Shown: piece after piece, positions 13,466 through 25,348 of the stretch
How the letters are laid out: each line of letters opens with the position of its first letter
Numbering within the stretch: the first letter of the stretch is position 1
Source: Silene conica
Taxonomy: Eukaryota > Streptophyta > Magnoliopsida > Caryophyllales > Caryophyllaceae
DNA length: 64,000 nt
Direction of reading: 5' to 3'
Assembly: GCA_029255685.2 (NCBI GenBank)
Contig: CM055311.2
Location: 14,592,952-14,656,951, forward strand
Made by a program: the position numbers and the translations under genes
The notes under the pieces: generated by a model
What the model was told of the DNA's origin: nothing
Seen by the model: the letters and a program-made list of their open reading frames with translations, nothing else
Databases searched by the model: none

Positions 13466-13660
13466 TAGTAAGTCTTGCTTGCGACGGGTCGTCATTTGTG
13501 ACGGATATTTTGTGAGATAAAATGGATACAAAATGAATTAGTGGAGAAAGGGGACCACAGAAATAGTGTTGGAGAGAGAGAAAAAGTGGGTATTTTGTGA
13601 GAGAAAACGGTATCCGTCACAACTTGCGACGAATAGTGCCGTTGCAAATAAGAATTTGTG
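13466..13660 (+). mobile_element. Mutator-like MITE, copy 1
   Basis: A 195-bp element flanked by a perfect 9-bp duplication ATAGGAGAT (13457-13465 and 13661-13669). Its ends are imperfect inverted repeats containing TTGCGACG. The same sequence occurs in the opposite orientation at 28861-29052, and shorter relatives lie at 26519-26697 and 36882-37055. The 9-bp duplication points to Mutator-type transposition. Confidence 0.8.
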
Positions 13661-13872
13661 ATAGGAGATAGGGAAATTAAATGAGTGTAAAAGTTAGTGG
13701 GCTCACACATTCCTTATTTTAAGGAGCCAATGAGATACACCTAAAATCTATTGCCTTTATAGAGATAGATTCTCCCAACCCATTTAACATATTCAATATG
13801 TAAAACGGGTTAAAATGACCCATCTCACAATATCTTATGTAACATGGTTGTAAAGGATAATTACTGATATAC

Positions 13873-15700
13873 TCCCTCCGTTCGATTCCACTTCGCGGGT
13901 TTGCTTTATGCACAAATATTAAGGAGGTTATAAAGAATTAATAAAAGAACACTTGGGAAAGGTGAATCTGCTTTATTAGGGAATGATTCAATGTGTCTTA
14001 ATTAAAATTAACACAAAATCTGCTTTATTAAGTTTGTTAAGCAAAATGTTACACTTGTGAATTTTCTCACCAAAATTACAAGTTTTTAAATATCCCACCA
14101 AAACTAACCTATGAAACTGAATTCCCTCTCAAAAACATCAAGTCAGAAACTTTAGGAGCCCTCTATATACACTTTTTGCACCCCTAAAGGCTGCTCATTA
14201 CCACATTGATAAAAAAAAAAATTTACACTCAAGTTCCCAAATTACAGCACAATTTTTTTACAAAACAAAACTTAAAAATTATCTTCATCAATCTTCGAAG
14301 GTAGGCAAATGTATGACGGAAAATACGAGACAAGAGGTTGCCATTTACTTGTTGACCAAGTCGCACGAAGGAAAACTTTTCCACGGTGCATTGACAGAAG
14401 CTTCAGCCAGATTTGGAGTAAAGGAAAGAGCTGTCTCCGACATATGGAAGCTTGCAAACAAACCACGGAATGTTGGTGAAACGTTAGATGTCAAAAGCAA
14501 ACGCATTAGTAACAAGAATCAGAAGAGGATACTACAAAATGTAGAGTTCATCAAGACCTTAGAAATTGGTCAAAGAGACACCATAAGAAGAGTGTCGAAA
14601 AATACCGGAGTTTCAGTTGGAACAGTCCACACGTGGGTAAGTGAAGGGTTACTTAAACCCCATTCAAGCCCACTACATCCTCCACTCACTGACACAAACA
14701 AGTACGAAAGAATAAAGCATGCTTTGCAGTGTTTACTGGTTGAAGAAGTTGTTTAGGAATTTATGGATTTAAATGCAGAACCATCAGAAAAATAATGTTT
14801 GCAGAAATGTGTAATGTAATTCACATGGATGAGAAGTGGTTCTACATTTCGTTTGATGGTCAGAAAATCTACATTGTCAATGGGGAAGACTTACCATACC
14901 GGAGTTGCCAATCGAAGCGGTATATCACGAAAGTCATGTTCATGTGTGCTGTAACTAGGTCAATATACGCATAAGATGGGTCCTTAATTTTCGATGGTAA
15001 AATTGGCATGTTTCCTTTCACAAAGCAACAGCCGGCAGAAAGAGCAAGTAGAAATAGACCAAGGGGTACTTTAGAAACGAAGCCAATTGATTCAATAACT
15101 AATTAAGAAAGTAACTAGAGAGTGAATTATACAACAAGTCATACCGGCCATCAAGATTAAGTGTCCAGAAGGAGCAAGCAAGCATATTTTCATACAACAA
15201 GACAACGCTAGGCCGCATATTAAAAACAATGACGCGGAATTCAAGGCTGCTGCAAATAGTGACGGTTACAATATTGAGTTAACCTTTCAACCTCCAAACT
15301 CATCAGATCTAAACTGTAATGACCTTGGGTATTTCAGAGCATTACAGTCGTTACAGTCAAAGCAAGCGGCAAAAACAGTAGATGCGTTGGTTAATTCAGT
15401 GATGCAAGCATTTGTTGACTACAGTCCAACCAAATTGAACAACATATTCTTGACATTACAATCAGTGATGATCGAGATATTAAAATGTAAGGGACACAAC
15501 AACTTCTCCATACCTCACATGAAAAAGGGGCATCTTGTTGCACTTCGCCTATTACCAAGGAATTTAGAGGTAAATGAAGAGTTGGTGCGACAATGCATTG
15601 AACATTTTTACAATCAGTTGGACAAACAAAAGCTTTAGAGTACTTGATGAGTGAATTAGGATACAATGCTCAAGTTTAAACTGTCTAATTAAGTACTTAT
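13873..15700 (+). mobile_element. Mariner-like element (plant MLE), left end and transposase
   Basis: The left end reads TA followed by CTCCCTCCGTTCGATTCC, the terminal motif shared by plant mariner-like elements and Stowaway MITEs. It is followed 440 bp later by the transposase remnant. I do not see a clean right end near the transposase stop. A sequence matching the inner half of the left terminus, inverted, lies far away at about 18817-18833. Confidence 0.65.
14313..15638 (+). pseudogene. Mariner-like transposase, broken
   Basis: The first 147 codons are open and carry the N-terminal helix-turn-helix regions of plant mariner-like transposases (SARFGVKERAVSDIW, then TIRRVSKNTGVSVGTVHTW). 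The reading then changes frame near 14750 and carries stops near 14970 and 15105. The catalytic region can still be followed: HMDEKWFY near 14827, FIQQDNARPH near 15190 and NSSDLNCNDLGYF near 15300. The last two give the D-x39-D spacing of plant DD39D transposases. The C-terminal part (15387-15638) is open to a stop. The element cannot make an active enzyme but was probably once autonomous. Confidence 0.85.
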
Positions 15701-16205
15701 TTTTGCATCTCATTTTGTTTGTATCATTTGTTTACTGTTTAAACATTAGTATTCTCAGTAGCTGCATTAATGTTTAACATGTAATCAAATCAGATTTTAT
15801 GAAATCAGATGCTTTTGTTTATGAAATGTGTTAATCAGATTAGAAAAAACATTGGTTTGTTCATAAAACTCTCAGGCCTAACTGGCCTCATCATTGAGCT
15901 ATGAGAAATAGTCTTGCCTCCTACATACACACCCAATGAAGGTAGACCATAACAGATCCACTTAGTAACAGTAATGGTCAAAACATACAAATCCAGCAAA
16001 CAAACCATTAAGGAATGTGTTCTCCCTGAGCATTAATAAGAATGTTGTATTGCTGAACTAACATGAATAAGCACACACACCTACACATTGGTAGACCATG
16101 TGGTGGCAAGACTATTTCAAGTAAATGACCACTTACCTTACATAATTTAAATGACAACTACATTATACTCTCAAACCATTAAGGAAAATTCACCATTGAG
16201 CATAC
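15701..16205. other. No gene seen
   Basis: AT-rich sequence between the transposase and the tandem repeats. No feature supported. Confidence 0.4.
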
Positions 16206-16212
16206 TCAGAAA

Positions 16213-16735
16213 CATGCAAAATAAACCAGCAGAGGCAGAAGATGTAAACTCAGAAAATAAACCAGCAGTCTCTTAATATGTGCATCTATAAACTCAAAAG
16301 GCCAGAATACAGCAACTAAACATGGTGATGTACATTTACCAAAGCTAAAATGATACTCAGAAAATGAAGTAAACATGCATACTCTATTCATAATTTAAAT
16401 CAGCAAATAAAAAAAGCAGAGGCAGAACATTGAAATTTAGAAAATAAACCAGCAGTCTCGTAATATGCGCATCTGTAAACTCAAAAGGCCGGAATACGGC
16501 AACTAAACATGGTGATGTACATTTACTAAAGCTAAAATGATACTCAGAAAATGAAGTAAGCATGCATACTCTATTCATAATTTAAACCAGCAAATAAAAA
16601 AGCAGAGGCAGAACATTGAAACTCAGAAATAAACCAGCAAATAAACCAGCAGTCTCGTAAGATGGGCATCTGTAAACTCAAAAGGCCAGAATACAGCAAC
16701 TAAACATGGTGATGTACATTTACCAAAGCTAGTAA
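16213..16735. repeat. Tandem repeat, about 180-bp unit, roughly 2.8 copies
   Basis: Units at 16213-16399, 16400-16587 and 16588-16735 (last one truncated) share most of their sequence, including 'ggccagaatacagcaacta' and 'catggtgatgtacatttac'. A more diverged relative of the unit lies at about 17825-18010. Unit length is in the range of plant satellite repeats, but the array is very short. Confidence 0.8.
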
Positions 16736-18090
16736 CGAACGATAAACAACCAAAAAAAATTTGTTAGCAAATAGTACAACTATAAGGGACGTAGTACCCT
16801 TACACATAGCCAACAATTAATCATATATAAACTCAAACAGCCAGCCAAAAAACCTGCAGCACTAAATGATCGAATGATCTGATTAGTCGTAAAAATAGTT
16901 TTTTGGACATTTTTATTGCAACAAAATACATATTTACGATATCCCATTTCGCTCAAAAAACCCTACATTTGCTACAAATGATGGACATAGACTTCAAAGG
17001 TCAAATTCTTTCTATTGAATCCAGATAAGAGAAGCACGGGTATTGTCAAAAAATGGATCAAAACAGCCCTATACTACTCCATTATTAACTGTTTTAGCTA
17101 TTTAGTACTCCAATTTAAACCAATTTCCACATTTTGAATGGAAGCAGCTACAGCCATGGAGCCATCAATTTTCATTCATTCAACTCCCAAAAACTCAATT
17201 ACAATTACAAATGAAGTCTTAAATATCGATGATTCATCCCCTTTCACCCAAAAATACAATTTTTTTAACAAATGATGAAGATAGACTTCCAAAGTTAAAA
17301 ATTTTTACAACAGAAAAAGATCAACATTGTCCGAAACAGATCAAAACAACTCTTGACTACAGCATGTGTAACCAACCAATAATCTCAACATGATAAACTT
17401 GTATCAGATCACAACATGCAAAAAAACGAAACAAGTGGGCACCTAGCAAAATACTGATACATAATCTTTCCGTACCAATCATTTGTTTATCTTCCACTAA
17501 AATAATCTTTACAAAGAATAAAAAATGTAAAGAAATGATATTAAAAAAAATGAATGAATTATCCAAAATCTAAAATAAAGAAAAGATTAGAGATTTAACC
17601 TGTAACAGGGCAGTAAAAACGTTGGTAAATAAGAATGTAGATTGGGGAAAAGGGGTTGGTAGGGTTTGAGAAAGACACAAAAACGAAGAGAGTAAATATA
17701 GAGAGAAAGACACAAAAACAAAGAGAGTAAACTCAAAACGTTGGTAAATAAGGATGTATAGTAAAGATGCAGATCTAAACATGCAGATGTAATCAGAGTA
17801 CTCCGTATAAATCACGAAATAATGTAGCAGAGAAAGAAGATGCAAAGTCAGAAAATAAATCAGCAAATAAACCCAAAATAAACCACCACCATTATAGCCA
17901 AATTAATACTCAGAAAAATGAAGTAAAGATGCAAATCTAAACATGCAGATCGAAAAAAAACCTGTAAAACCTCAGCATCAAGATCTCGGTATCTATAAAC
18001 TCAGAACCCAGATTACATCAACAAAACCTGCAAAAAAAACACAGTCATCAGGTAATATCTTACACGAAATATAAAAAAATTAAAAAAAAT
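16736..18090. other. No gene established; diverged repeat units
   Basis: Contains scattered similarity to the 180-bp unit (17825-18010) and short repeats of 'taaacatgcagat'. A minus-strand segment 17965-18030 is bounded by AG and GT like an exon but has stops in the frames I tried. Confidence 0.35.
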
Positions 18091-18342
18091 TTAAATAATC
18101 GTAAAATATAAACAAAACAACCTCCTTATTTTTTTATCTTTCTGAGCCTCTTCTTTACTCTTTTCTAACTGCTCAGAGTTTTCAGTAACATCGTCGGTCG
18201 GCAAGGAGGCCGTATTTGGAACGAATTGAGGAGATGACTCAGTCAGTTCAGTAACTTCGTTTTCTTCATCGTTATTATAACCAAGACGATATCTTATAAA
18301 CTTACAATTCCAACAATCACAATTTAAATATTTCATCTCCAT
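18091..18342 (-). CDS. Hypothetical short acidic protein or first exon
   Basis: A minus-strand open frame of 83 codons from ATG at 18342 to a stop at 18091. It begins MEMKYLNCDCWNCKFIRYRLG, with three closely spaced Cys, followed by a Glu/Ser/Thr-rich stretch and a charged KSKEEAQKDKKIRR. A GT at about 18121 could be a splice donor after residue 73. Upstream on this strand (18445-18485) lies a GA/CT-rich tract of the kind found in plant 5' untranslated regions, which supports a real gene start. I do not recognise the protein and see no convincing second exon. Confidence 0.3.
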   Translation of the reverse strand: MEMKYLNCDCWNCKFIRYRLGYNNDEENEVTELTESSPQFVPNTASLPTDDVTENSEQLEKSKEEAQKDKKIRRLFCLYFTII

Positions 18343-18447
18343 AGAAAAGTTGAAAGAATCAGATCGATGAGATTGTGAGGTTGAGAAAGCAATTTACGGT
18401 TAACAAAGAATAAGATACAGAGGAAGGGACAGTTGGAGCGTGTGAGA

Positions 18448-18484
18448 AAGAGAGAGAGAGAGAGAAGAGAGAAATAGAGAGAGA
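18448..18484. repeat. GA microsatellite
   Basis: A run of GA dinucleotides with few interruptions. GA/CT tracts are common in plant promoters and leaders and are bound by BBR/BPC factors. Here it lies about 100 bp upstream of the minus-strand ATG at 18342. Confidence 0.7.
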
Positions 18485-19239
18485 CGGCAGTGAGATTATT
18501 GTCAGGATGAGAGAATTAGTTAGGGTAGGGTTTTCTTTAGAACATTCAGGAATGTTGACATTGAATGTGGGTGGGTGGGAAGATGAAGAGGTTTCAAGGT
18601 AATTGAATTTGCGTATGGGATAATGGGTTGGATTTGTTGGTGGGCTGTTAATTTTGGAGGGAAATGTTAGTGGGGTTGGGTTGGGCTAATTGAGTAGATT
18701 AGGATTAATTAGGGGATTTGGGTGGGAATATATGGTGTCATAATGTGGGGTACCCAATGACATTTGTTGTAAATATAATGGGCAACTACATAAACTAAAA
18801 AGTAAACATGTAAAGTGGAGTCGAACGGATCGATAAGGAATACATATAAAGTGGAGTCGATCGGCGTGTATAAATTACAAACTTTTGAAATGAATATACA
18901 AACCGTAAATTTAACCGTGATTGATAATGGTTGAAAGTTGTTACCATTGTTAATTTGTTCCTTGTTCGACGAGGGCAGGCACACCGCACTCCACAGCAAT
19001 TCACGTCTCATGCGGTCATGCCTCTGCAATGAATTAATACTCTCACATAAATGTTTTTAATCATCAACATTATCCAATTGAATAATCAATCCTTCAATTT
19101 CTCCCTCAATCATGCCAAAAAAATAAAAAATCCCCAATTTAAATTGAATGCATCAATTTTTCCAAAGTCAACTTTCATATAATTTCACCCCCAAACCAAA
19201 ATTCATTTCTGGGTTTTTCAATTCACCCAATAATCTCAA

Positions 19240-22121
19240 ATGGGTCGTCGTTCAATTGACTCAAATGCAAGCCGTTGGGTTACATTGACATTCATGTTTC
19301 TAGGTCTTTTAGCTTGCACTTTGGCCTATTTTGTAATATCAATTGTTCTTAAACCCACAAATTCAGTGTCATATGATGATAGTTTGGGATTAGGGGAGAG
19401 TAATTTGGGTGATTTTGAGAGGGAAAATGGTGGGAAATGTTGTAGAGGAATCCCAAATTTGGAACTTTGGGGAAATGCTGTGAAATGGGGGACTGAACAT
19501 AAGTTTAATTCTTCTGAAAAATGCTGTCAATCTTGTAAGGCTATGTGTAGTGCTAAAAATGGACCTTGTTTGTGTGACAGTTGGGTTTTTTGTGGTGATC
19601 AACAGGCTTGTGGATCACATTTTGGTGAGGTTAGTTTAATTTATTTGATGATGGTGTTATGTTATTAGTTGATGGAATTTGATTTGTTAATCTGAGTAGT
19701 TTCTAAAATGTGTTATGATTGTGCATGTTGTGGCTGAGCTAGAGAAATTTGGGATTCTTTTTGTTCTCGAGTTGTTTGGTTGCATGCTATGTTACCTTAA
19801 TTCTTCTTATTCCCACGCGTACCCGTGTGTGTTACACTCGACATTCTTACATGGGTATGGAATGACACTTGGATACCGCATTTTAAAGAAAATATGCAGG
19901 TTTTTCATATATTCAGCTGAGTCCTGACACTAGGACATGAGCCCGTGTTGGATTTTTGTAAATAAGTCCGAGTAACAGAAGTTGCATGTACCGATAATTC
20001 CATAATATTTTGTGATTCGACATGCTGGTAAATTTCAGCTGTCTATACTTGTCATGAGTATGTTTGATTGGTTTTGCTACAGTCGGCATTGCTGAGTTTT
20101 TGTGTACTTTTGGGGGGTTGGAATTTGATTATTAGCTCGTCAGTGTTATGTTTTGACATAATCATGAGTTACATGGGTAGAAGATTGCAGAGGCATATAG
20201 TAGAAGTTAGCATTTCATATTTGTGTCTATAGGAGAAGTGATCATGCTAGATGACCATTGTCAGTAATCTCTTCGGTTTGAATATTTGAAATTTCAGTGT
20301 TGGTTGAAGAAACAAAAGGACATTCTAGAACCTCAGCGACAAGCCTCAGGTAGCAATGTCATGTGGACTTCAGGGCTTATTTTTGGAAGAGGAGAGGTAT
20401 ATGTACTACACACGTGCTCTTTCTAAGCTATATCTCTCCGTTGTATTGATGATTGCTGTCCTGTCATTGACTTGTTGAGCCTTTGACACCACTCGAGATT
20501 GTCTTCGTATATGGTGTATCTTTAGCTTTTTCCACAAGAGCCTCAACTCACTATTCTTTGGCATAGAAATCTGATGGAATAATGCGCACTTCTTATATTG
20601 TATTGTAATTATCAGTCTATGCAATTACTGTCGCAATTTTCATTATGGGTCATCCATAAGTGGTCTCAATGTGTTTTCGAACACTGCACAAGGATGTAAA
20701 CATCTCACCTCACTACAGTGGAGTGGTGGACCTTGGGAACACGAGTAATGTTGCTTAGTTAGTATCTTTCAAGTTTGATTAAATTGCAAATATAACCTTT
20801 CTAACATGTCAACGAAATTGTCCAAGAGTGAAATGGTACAAACTTGTACAATGATTGTACAATAACTGAGCCCTGTCAGCAGCCATTCTGTAATTGAGCC
20901 CATTTGGTGTCGGTTGATAACTTGTATTGGTGCCTTTCCCAGCTCTCTTTAACTTTGTGTTTCTTACAAGGATTTGCTTTTGCAACAGGGTATTATAGGC
21001 CTGGAAACTGAGCACGGGACTCTTCATATAAAAGTGAGTATCACTTAATCTGTATTTTAAACCATTTAAGTAGTAATTACAGTAACAGTGTCTCTTGGTA
21101 CACACATTCTACTACTCCGTATCTGCCAAAACCTCTTCCATGTAATTAGCTTTGGAATTCACTTCTGCGTATTTTTGTTGTGTTTGTCGGTACTTTATTC
21201 TGAATCATTGCATGCCTTTTGCTATTATTGTATACTACAAGTTTTGTCATTATCTTGATTGATCTGCCTAGATGATCATAGTATTCTAAGAATTCTCAGT
21301 TTGGTGCAGCTTCGCCCTGATTACGCTCCTTACTCTGTGGACTACATTCTTGAGCTAGTCCAGATTCGTCATTGTGCAGGCTGTCAATTTTACCGAGCAG
21401 AAGGCCGGGGAAATTCTTGGGATGTAAAGGGCAACCATGTAAAAGATGTGAGTTATTTCTCAAGATTAGAGGGTTCGAAGTACGCAGTAATTTTTATTTC
21501 TTTTAGGGTGAAACTTATCAAGTTTTGAACCTGGTACAATCACAATGGAAATAAAGCTCACCTAGGTTTTAACTATCGCATTTTCAAGGTGTCAAACCTA
21601 AGAACTCGCGCCTGTTAATCTAAATGCTCAAGGGGTAAAATATAATACTCCATATTACTGGCACCGTCGATAACAATTTTCATCCATCATTTGTTATTTT
21701 TTAAAGAAATTTCTCCTTGATTTACACATTTCAGATATCTCGTTTGTCTGCGATTTAGTATTAATTATAGTATTTTTTGCAGACTTCTTTCGGACCTCCA
21801 TATGCCTTGATCCAAGGAACTCTCGAGGCAGCTGGCGTTTCCTTCAAAAACATCCCGGAAGAGGTGTGTCCAAGTATAAGAAGAGGGGCAGTTGCATGGG
21901 TTGGCTCAGGTCCAGAGTTCTTCATAAGCTTGGCTAACCATGTAGAATGGAACAACGCATATACTGTTTTTGGCTTTGTGCTTTCTGACGATATGGAGAT
22001 TGCAGAGAAAATCGCTCTTCTCCCAACAAAATCAGACTTGTGGAACAACGTCAATGTATCCGTCCTAAAAAACCCGGTTCCAATATCGGTCCGGAGGATT
22101 AGTCCCAATATTGATTCTTGA
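19240..22121 (+). CDS. Membrane-anchored Cys-rich protein with cyclophilin-like domain
   Basis: Five exons join in frame with GT-AG introns: 19240-19629, 20298-20396, 20989-21033, 21310-21447 and 21783-22121, giving 336 residues. The N-terminus MGRRSIDSNAS is followed by one hydrophobic segment (about residues 13-37), consistent with a type II membrane anchor of the secretory pathway. Residues 67-131 are rich in Cys (CC, CCQSC, CLC and others) and look like a PAN/apple-type disulfide module. From about 165 on (GLETEHGTLHIKLRPDYAPYSVDYI, then CAGCQFYRAEG) it resembles cyclophilin-type prolyl isomerases, though the usual catalytic motifs are not clear, so activity is doubtful. All exons are intact and phase 0 at every junction. 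Related proteins exist across plants; their role is not known to me. Confidence 0.85.
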
Positions 22122-22924
22122 AGATCTTGCACATGAACTGTTAAATTTTGACAGAAAACCTTTTTATTTATTTTATTTTTTCTCTGTACATTACAATACT
22201 ACAGTTCCGATCCACACACAGATTAAGGTCCATAGTTACCGACTTCCAGAGAGTTTATCTTACCGTATACAAAAGAACAAAATACACGACAGATTATTAA
22301 CAGTTTAGTAGTTTACCTTTCAGTTCCGAATTGTTTGCTATTTTGATTTGTTCTATCTTGGTAAGATCTATATCGAATGCACACACGTCGAACCACAAAA
22401 AGCCACTAACTTAATTCTCCCTTGAAAATTTTAGTTATTTCACTCTCGCGTATATTGAGCGGTATGGTTGATTTCTGAGTCATTATATCACTTAATACGA
22501 CTCCCCTTCCGCTTGCTTTATTCGTGGTTTTCATTCAAACATCTAAATCGTACACCCTTATACAATCTCCGTCATGCGTTCAATATTTACTTAAATTGGT
22601 TGGTATAAATGGAAAGAGTGAAGGATCGGTTTAAGGATTGATACTTAACTCTTGCCAATAGAAAACCAAATTTACAAGGGATTTATGCATTTAGGGTATC
22701 TTCAATACCTTTAAAAAGTTACCCTAACTTTATGAAACTTCAAAAGAGCGTAATGAGAAATATTTAAATATTCAGGAAAATAAAAATCTAAAATTACTAA
22801 TTATTTCCTTAGGATTACAGGATAAACCCCTCGAATTTATGAAAGGATGACAAAATAATGACCAAATCAAAGATAACATATACTGACGGGTTATTACGTT
22901 TAAAATACAAATGTAAACAACACC
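22122..22924. other. Intergenic between cyclophilin-like gene and tRNA-Trp
   Basis: The first 200-300 bases should hold the 3' untranslated region of the upstream gene. No other feature seen. Confidence 0.4.
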
Positions 22925-22996
22925 GGATCCGTGGCGCAATGGTAGCGCGTCTGACTCCAGATCAGAAGGTTGCGTGTTCGATTCACGTCGGGTTCA
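22925..22996 (+). tRNA. tRNA-Trp (anticodon CCA)
   Basis: A 72-nt cloverleaf can be drawn: acceptor stem GGATCCG with CGGGTTC (one G:T pair and one T:G pair), D arm with GGCGCAATGGTAGCGC, anticodon stem-loop CTGACTCCAGATCAG with anticodon CCA, and T arm with GTTCGATTC. There is no intron. The A box (TGGCGCAATGG) and B box (GTTCGATTC) for RNA polymerase III are intact. A T-run (23028-23033) lies downstream and may act as terminator. It matches the plant nuclear or organelle-like tRNA-Trp type. Confidence 0.95.
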
Positions 22997-24157
22997 ATAC
23001 CCCGGTTTATAAAGGATTCTCTTTTTTATATAAAAATTCAACCAACAGCTGGTGTCTCATGATCTTAATTCTTATCTACTTCATCGATTCTTTTTTTGGT
23101 ATTTCCTGAAAGTTTCCAATATATTCGTCTCGACTACTTTACGGAGGAGCATAGTGTTGGAATCGGTTAACAAATTTAACAAATATCATCGGTACACCTT
23201 AAAGATAGACCTGAAAAACGGGTCAAACGAACGTCTTAAAGGTCGGAATATTTTAGATATGCATGCAGTTGGATGGGGTTACATCATTTTGAGTCCGGGT
23301 TTGTTTAGCGTCTTTTTATCTCTTGAAGTATTCGGAACATGTAGGATGCTCTCTAGATCAGATGGCTTCATAAGTTGGTGTTAAAATCAATTGAAAACTT
23401 TCAGGAAAACCACAAACAACCAGGGAAACAACTACATGCATCACTTACTGCATATATGTCAAACTGAGACGGTATGATCGAAGAAGTAGATAAGTTGTAC
23501 ATCAGGAATTCACGGTACAAAAAAACAGATGAACATGGCATATTTCGTGATCTGATCAAGTAACAATGCAAATATAACACTATTGACATTCTAACATCAA
23601 TCACCTCTGCCAATCTCAGTGTCATCTACTTCGAGCATCAATTATACAAAAGAAATCAATTATACAAACGAAATACAGATAGCAATTTAGCACTCCGAGC
23701 ATCATCATCATATGTACAAAATAGACGGATTGAATGGGAAAATAATCGTTCATTTCTGAACATACATCTCAGATTGATAGTACAAGTTCTCTGATTTTAG
23801 AGAACTGCGGTCGATTACATAATCATCCAATAGATGCATCAGGGTGATCGATGGCTAATACCCATTTCGCAGTTTCCCTACACAAACTATGCAACTCTAC
23901 ATCAAAGTCCTGACAACTTTATTCACTACAACACAAACAAAAGGAAAACTTTGATTACACTGGTAAACTATGCATCTAAGAACCATAATAATCGTCATGA
24001 CGAAAGGCAACGTCTTCACCTGATTAGAACCAGTTACTTACTACTACTAGAACTAGTATAAAACAATGGATAAGATTTGATTTTTGAACAAGTTCTCAGG
24101 ATGCTGGTGATTCATTCGAATCTTGAGTCAAGTCCCGGTGGAGATTTGCTTCCTGTC
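22997..24157. other. Intergenic and probable 3' region of the trihelix gene
   Basis: No coding region supported. The part from about 23700 to 24157 is likely the 3' untranslated region of the minus-strand trihelix gene. Confidence 0.4.
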
Positions 24158-25348
24158 TCATTCGATTTCCACAACTTTGACCTTCTTATTCTTCTTCAGC
24201 CCATCAATAAACGCATTAACAATAAGATGTTGAGACTCGAGAATCATCTCGCTCCTCTTCATCTCCATCTCCATCCTCATCTTTTCAATATCCCTCATCA
24301 TCTCCATCTTCATCTTCTCCATCTTCACCAACCCTTCTCCTAACATTTTAATTGACTCCACCATCTCCCCAACCACGGACTCCCTCCCTCTCCCCCTCGA
24401 CCCACCAGAAGACTCCTTTCTGGTGGAGCACCCATTCAACCTCGACCCATACATCTCCTCACCCCCTCCCTTACCCTCGTAACTCCCCATGGACTTCCTC
24501 TTAAACCCCAATGGCGGAGAAGACATCATATCCCTCCCTCTCATCCCACCCATATACTCCTCACCCTCCTCATATTCATTACCACCATCGGCAACACCAA
24601 CACCATACTCCGGCCGACTATACTGTTGATTCTTAACCTTGATTTTGATGTGAGGAGCCGGAGACAAACCCGAGCTCCTCACATCAAAACTATGATTCTG
24701 AGTCTTACCTCCTCCTAACATAATTTCATCAAAATACTTTCCCAAATCACCCTTCTTTTCATTACCACTATTATTAACATGACTATCATTCATACTATAC
24801 GGTTTCACCTCCAGATCTACCTGACCAACATTCACGGCGGCGTTATTGTTGTTATTATTACTATTAGTATTAATATTAAGAACGGAGCCACCAGATCCGA
24901 GCTCCATATTATCCATAAGATCAAAGAAAACCCAAGACGATCCAAAAAACCTAGAATTCCCATGATTAACAGGTAGGGAATTGATCCGTTGCTTTTCCGT
25001 TCGGTACCGCTTCCGAAGCTTCTCCATCTTATGACGGCATTGAGCGGAGGTTTTGGCTGGCGGAGCGGCGGTAGGACAACGACGAGCGACTTCCTCAGCA
25101 ACGGCATCCCAGTCAGCAGTACGAAGGTTACGACGGCGAAGGGAGTACCATTTATCCTGGTACGACCCGATCAACGCTAGGGTTTCATCGTGAGTCCAAC
25201 ACGGTGCGGGAAACTTCCGCGGCGGAGGAGGGGCAGATGGGTCGATCGCGGTTGGTGCTGAGGGTGGTTGGTAAGGTGGTTGTGCGGCAACGGCGAGAAT
25301 AGCGGTGGTGGGTGCGGTGGGAGGAGGAGGTGGAGAAGGGGAGGACAT
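24158..25348 (-). CDS. Trihelix transcription factor, SIP1/ASIL type
   Basis: A single 396-codon exon from ATG at 25348-25346. Residues 1-50 are Pro/Ala-rich. Residues 51-120 form a trihelix (Myb-like GT factor) DNA-binding domain: W51 opens helix 1 (WTHDETLALIGSYQDKW), W80 sits in TADWDAVAEEVARRC, and helix 3 is SAQCRHKMEKLRKRYRTEK. FFDLMDNMELG follows, as in SIP1-clade members. The middle is Asn- and Gly-rich with a basic stretch near GFKRKS. The last 70 residues are a Met/Glu/Lys coiled coil (EMVESIKMLGEGLVKMEKMK...), the usual C-terminal dimerisation helix of this clade. Relatives such as Arabidopsis ASIL1/ASIL2 repress seed maturation genes; the exact orthologue is not assigned. The leader is CT-rich on the coding strand. 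The frame is complete. Confidence 0.9.
   Translation of the reverse strand: MSSPSPPPPPTAPTTAILAVAAQPPYQPPSAPTAIDPSAPPPPRKFPAPCWTHDETLALIGSYQDKWYSLRRRNLRTADWDAVAEEVARRCPTAAPPAKTSAQCRHKMEKLRKRYRTEKQRINSLPVNHGNSRFFGSSWVFFDLMDNMELGSGGSVLNINTNSNNNNNNAAVNVGQVDLEVKPYSMNDSHVNNSGNEKKGDLGKYFDEIMLGGGKTQNHSFDVRSSGLSPAPHIKIKVKNQQYSRPEYGVGVADGGNEYEEGEEYMGGMRGRDMMSSPPLGFKRKSMGSYEGKGGGEEMYGSRLNGCSTRKESSGGSRGRGRESVVGEMVESIKMLGEGLVKMEKMKMEMMRDIEKMRMEMEMKRSEMILESQHLIVNAFIDGLKKNKKVKVVEIE

Noticed and set aside
22858..23109. 83-codon open frame on the plus strand
   Set aside because: It overlaps the complete tRNA-Trp gene and has no protein-like features.
24779..25180. Plus-strand open frames opposite the trihelix gene
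   Set aside because: They are complementary shadows of the long minus-strand coding region, with no domain.
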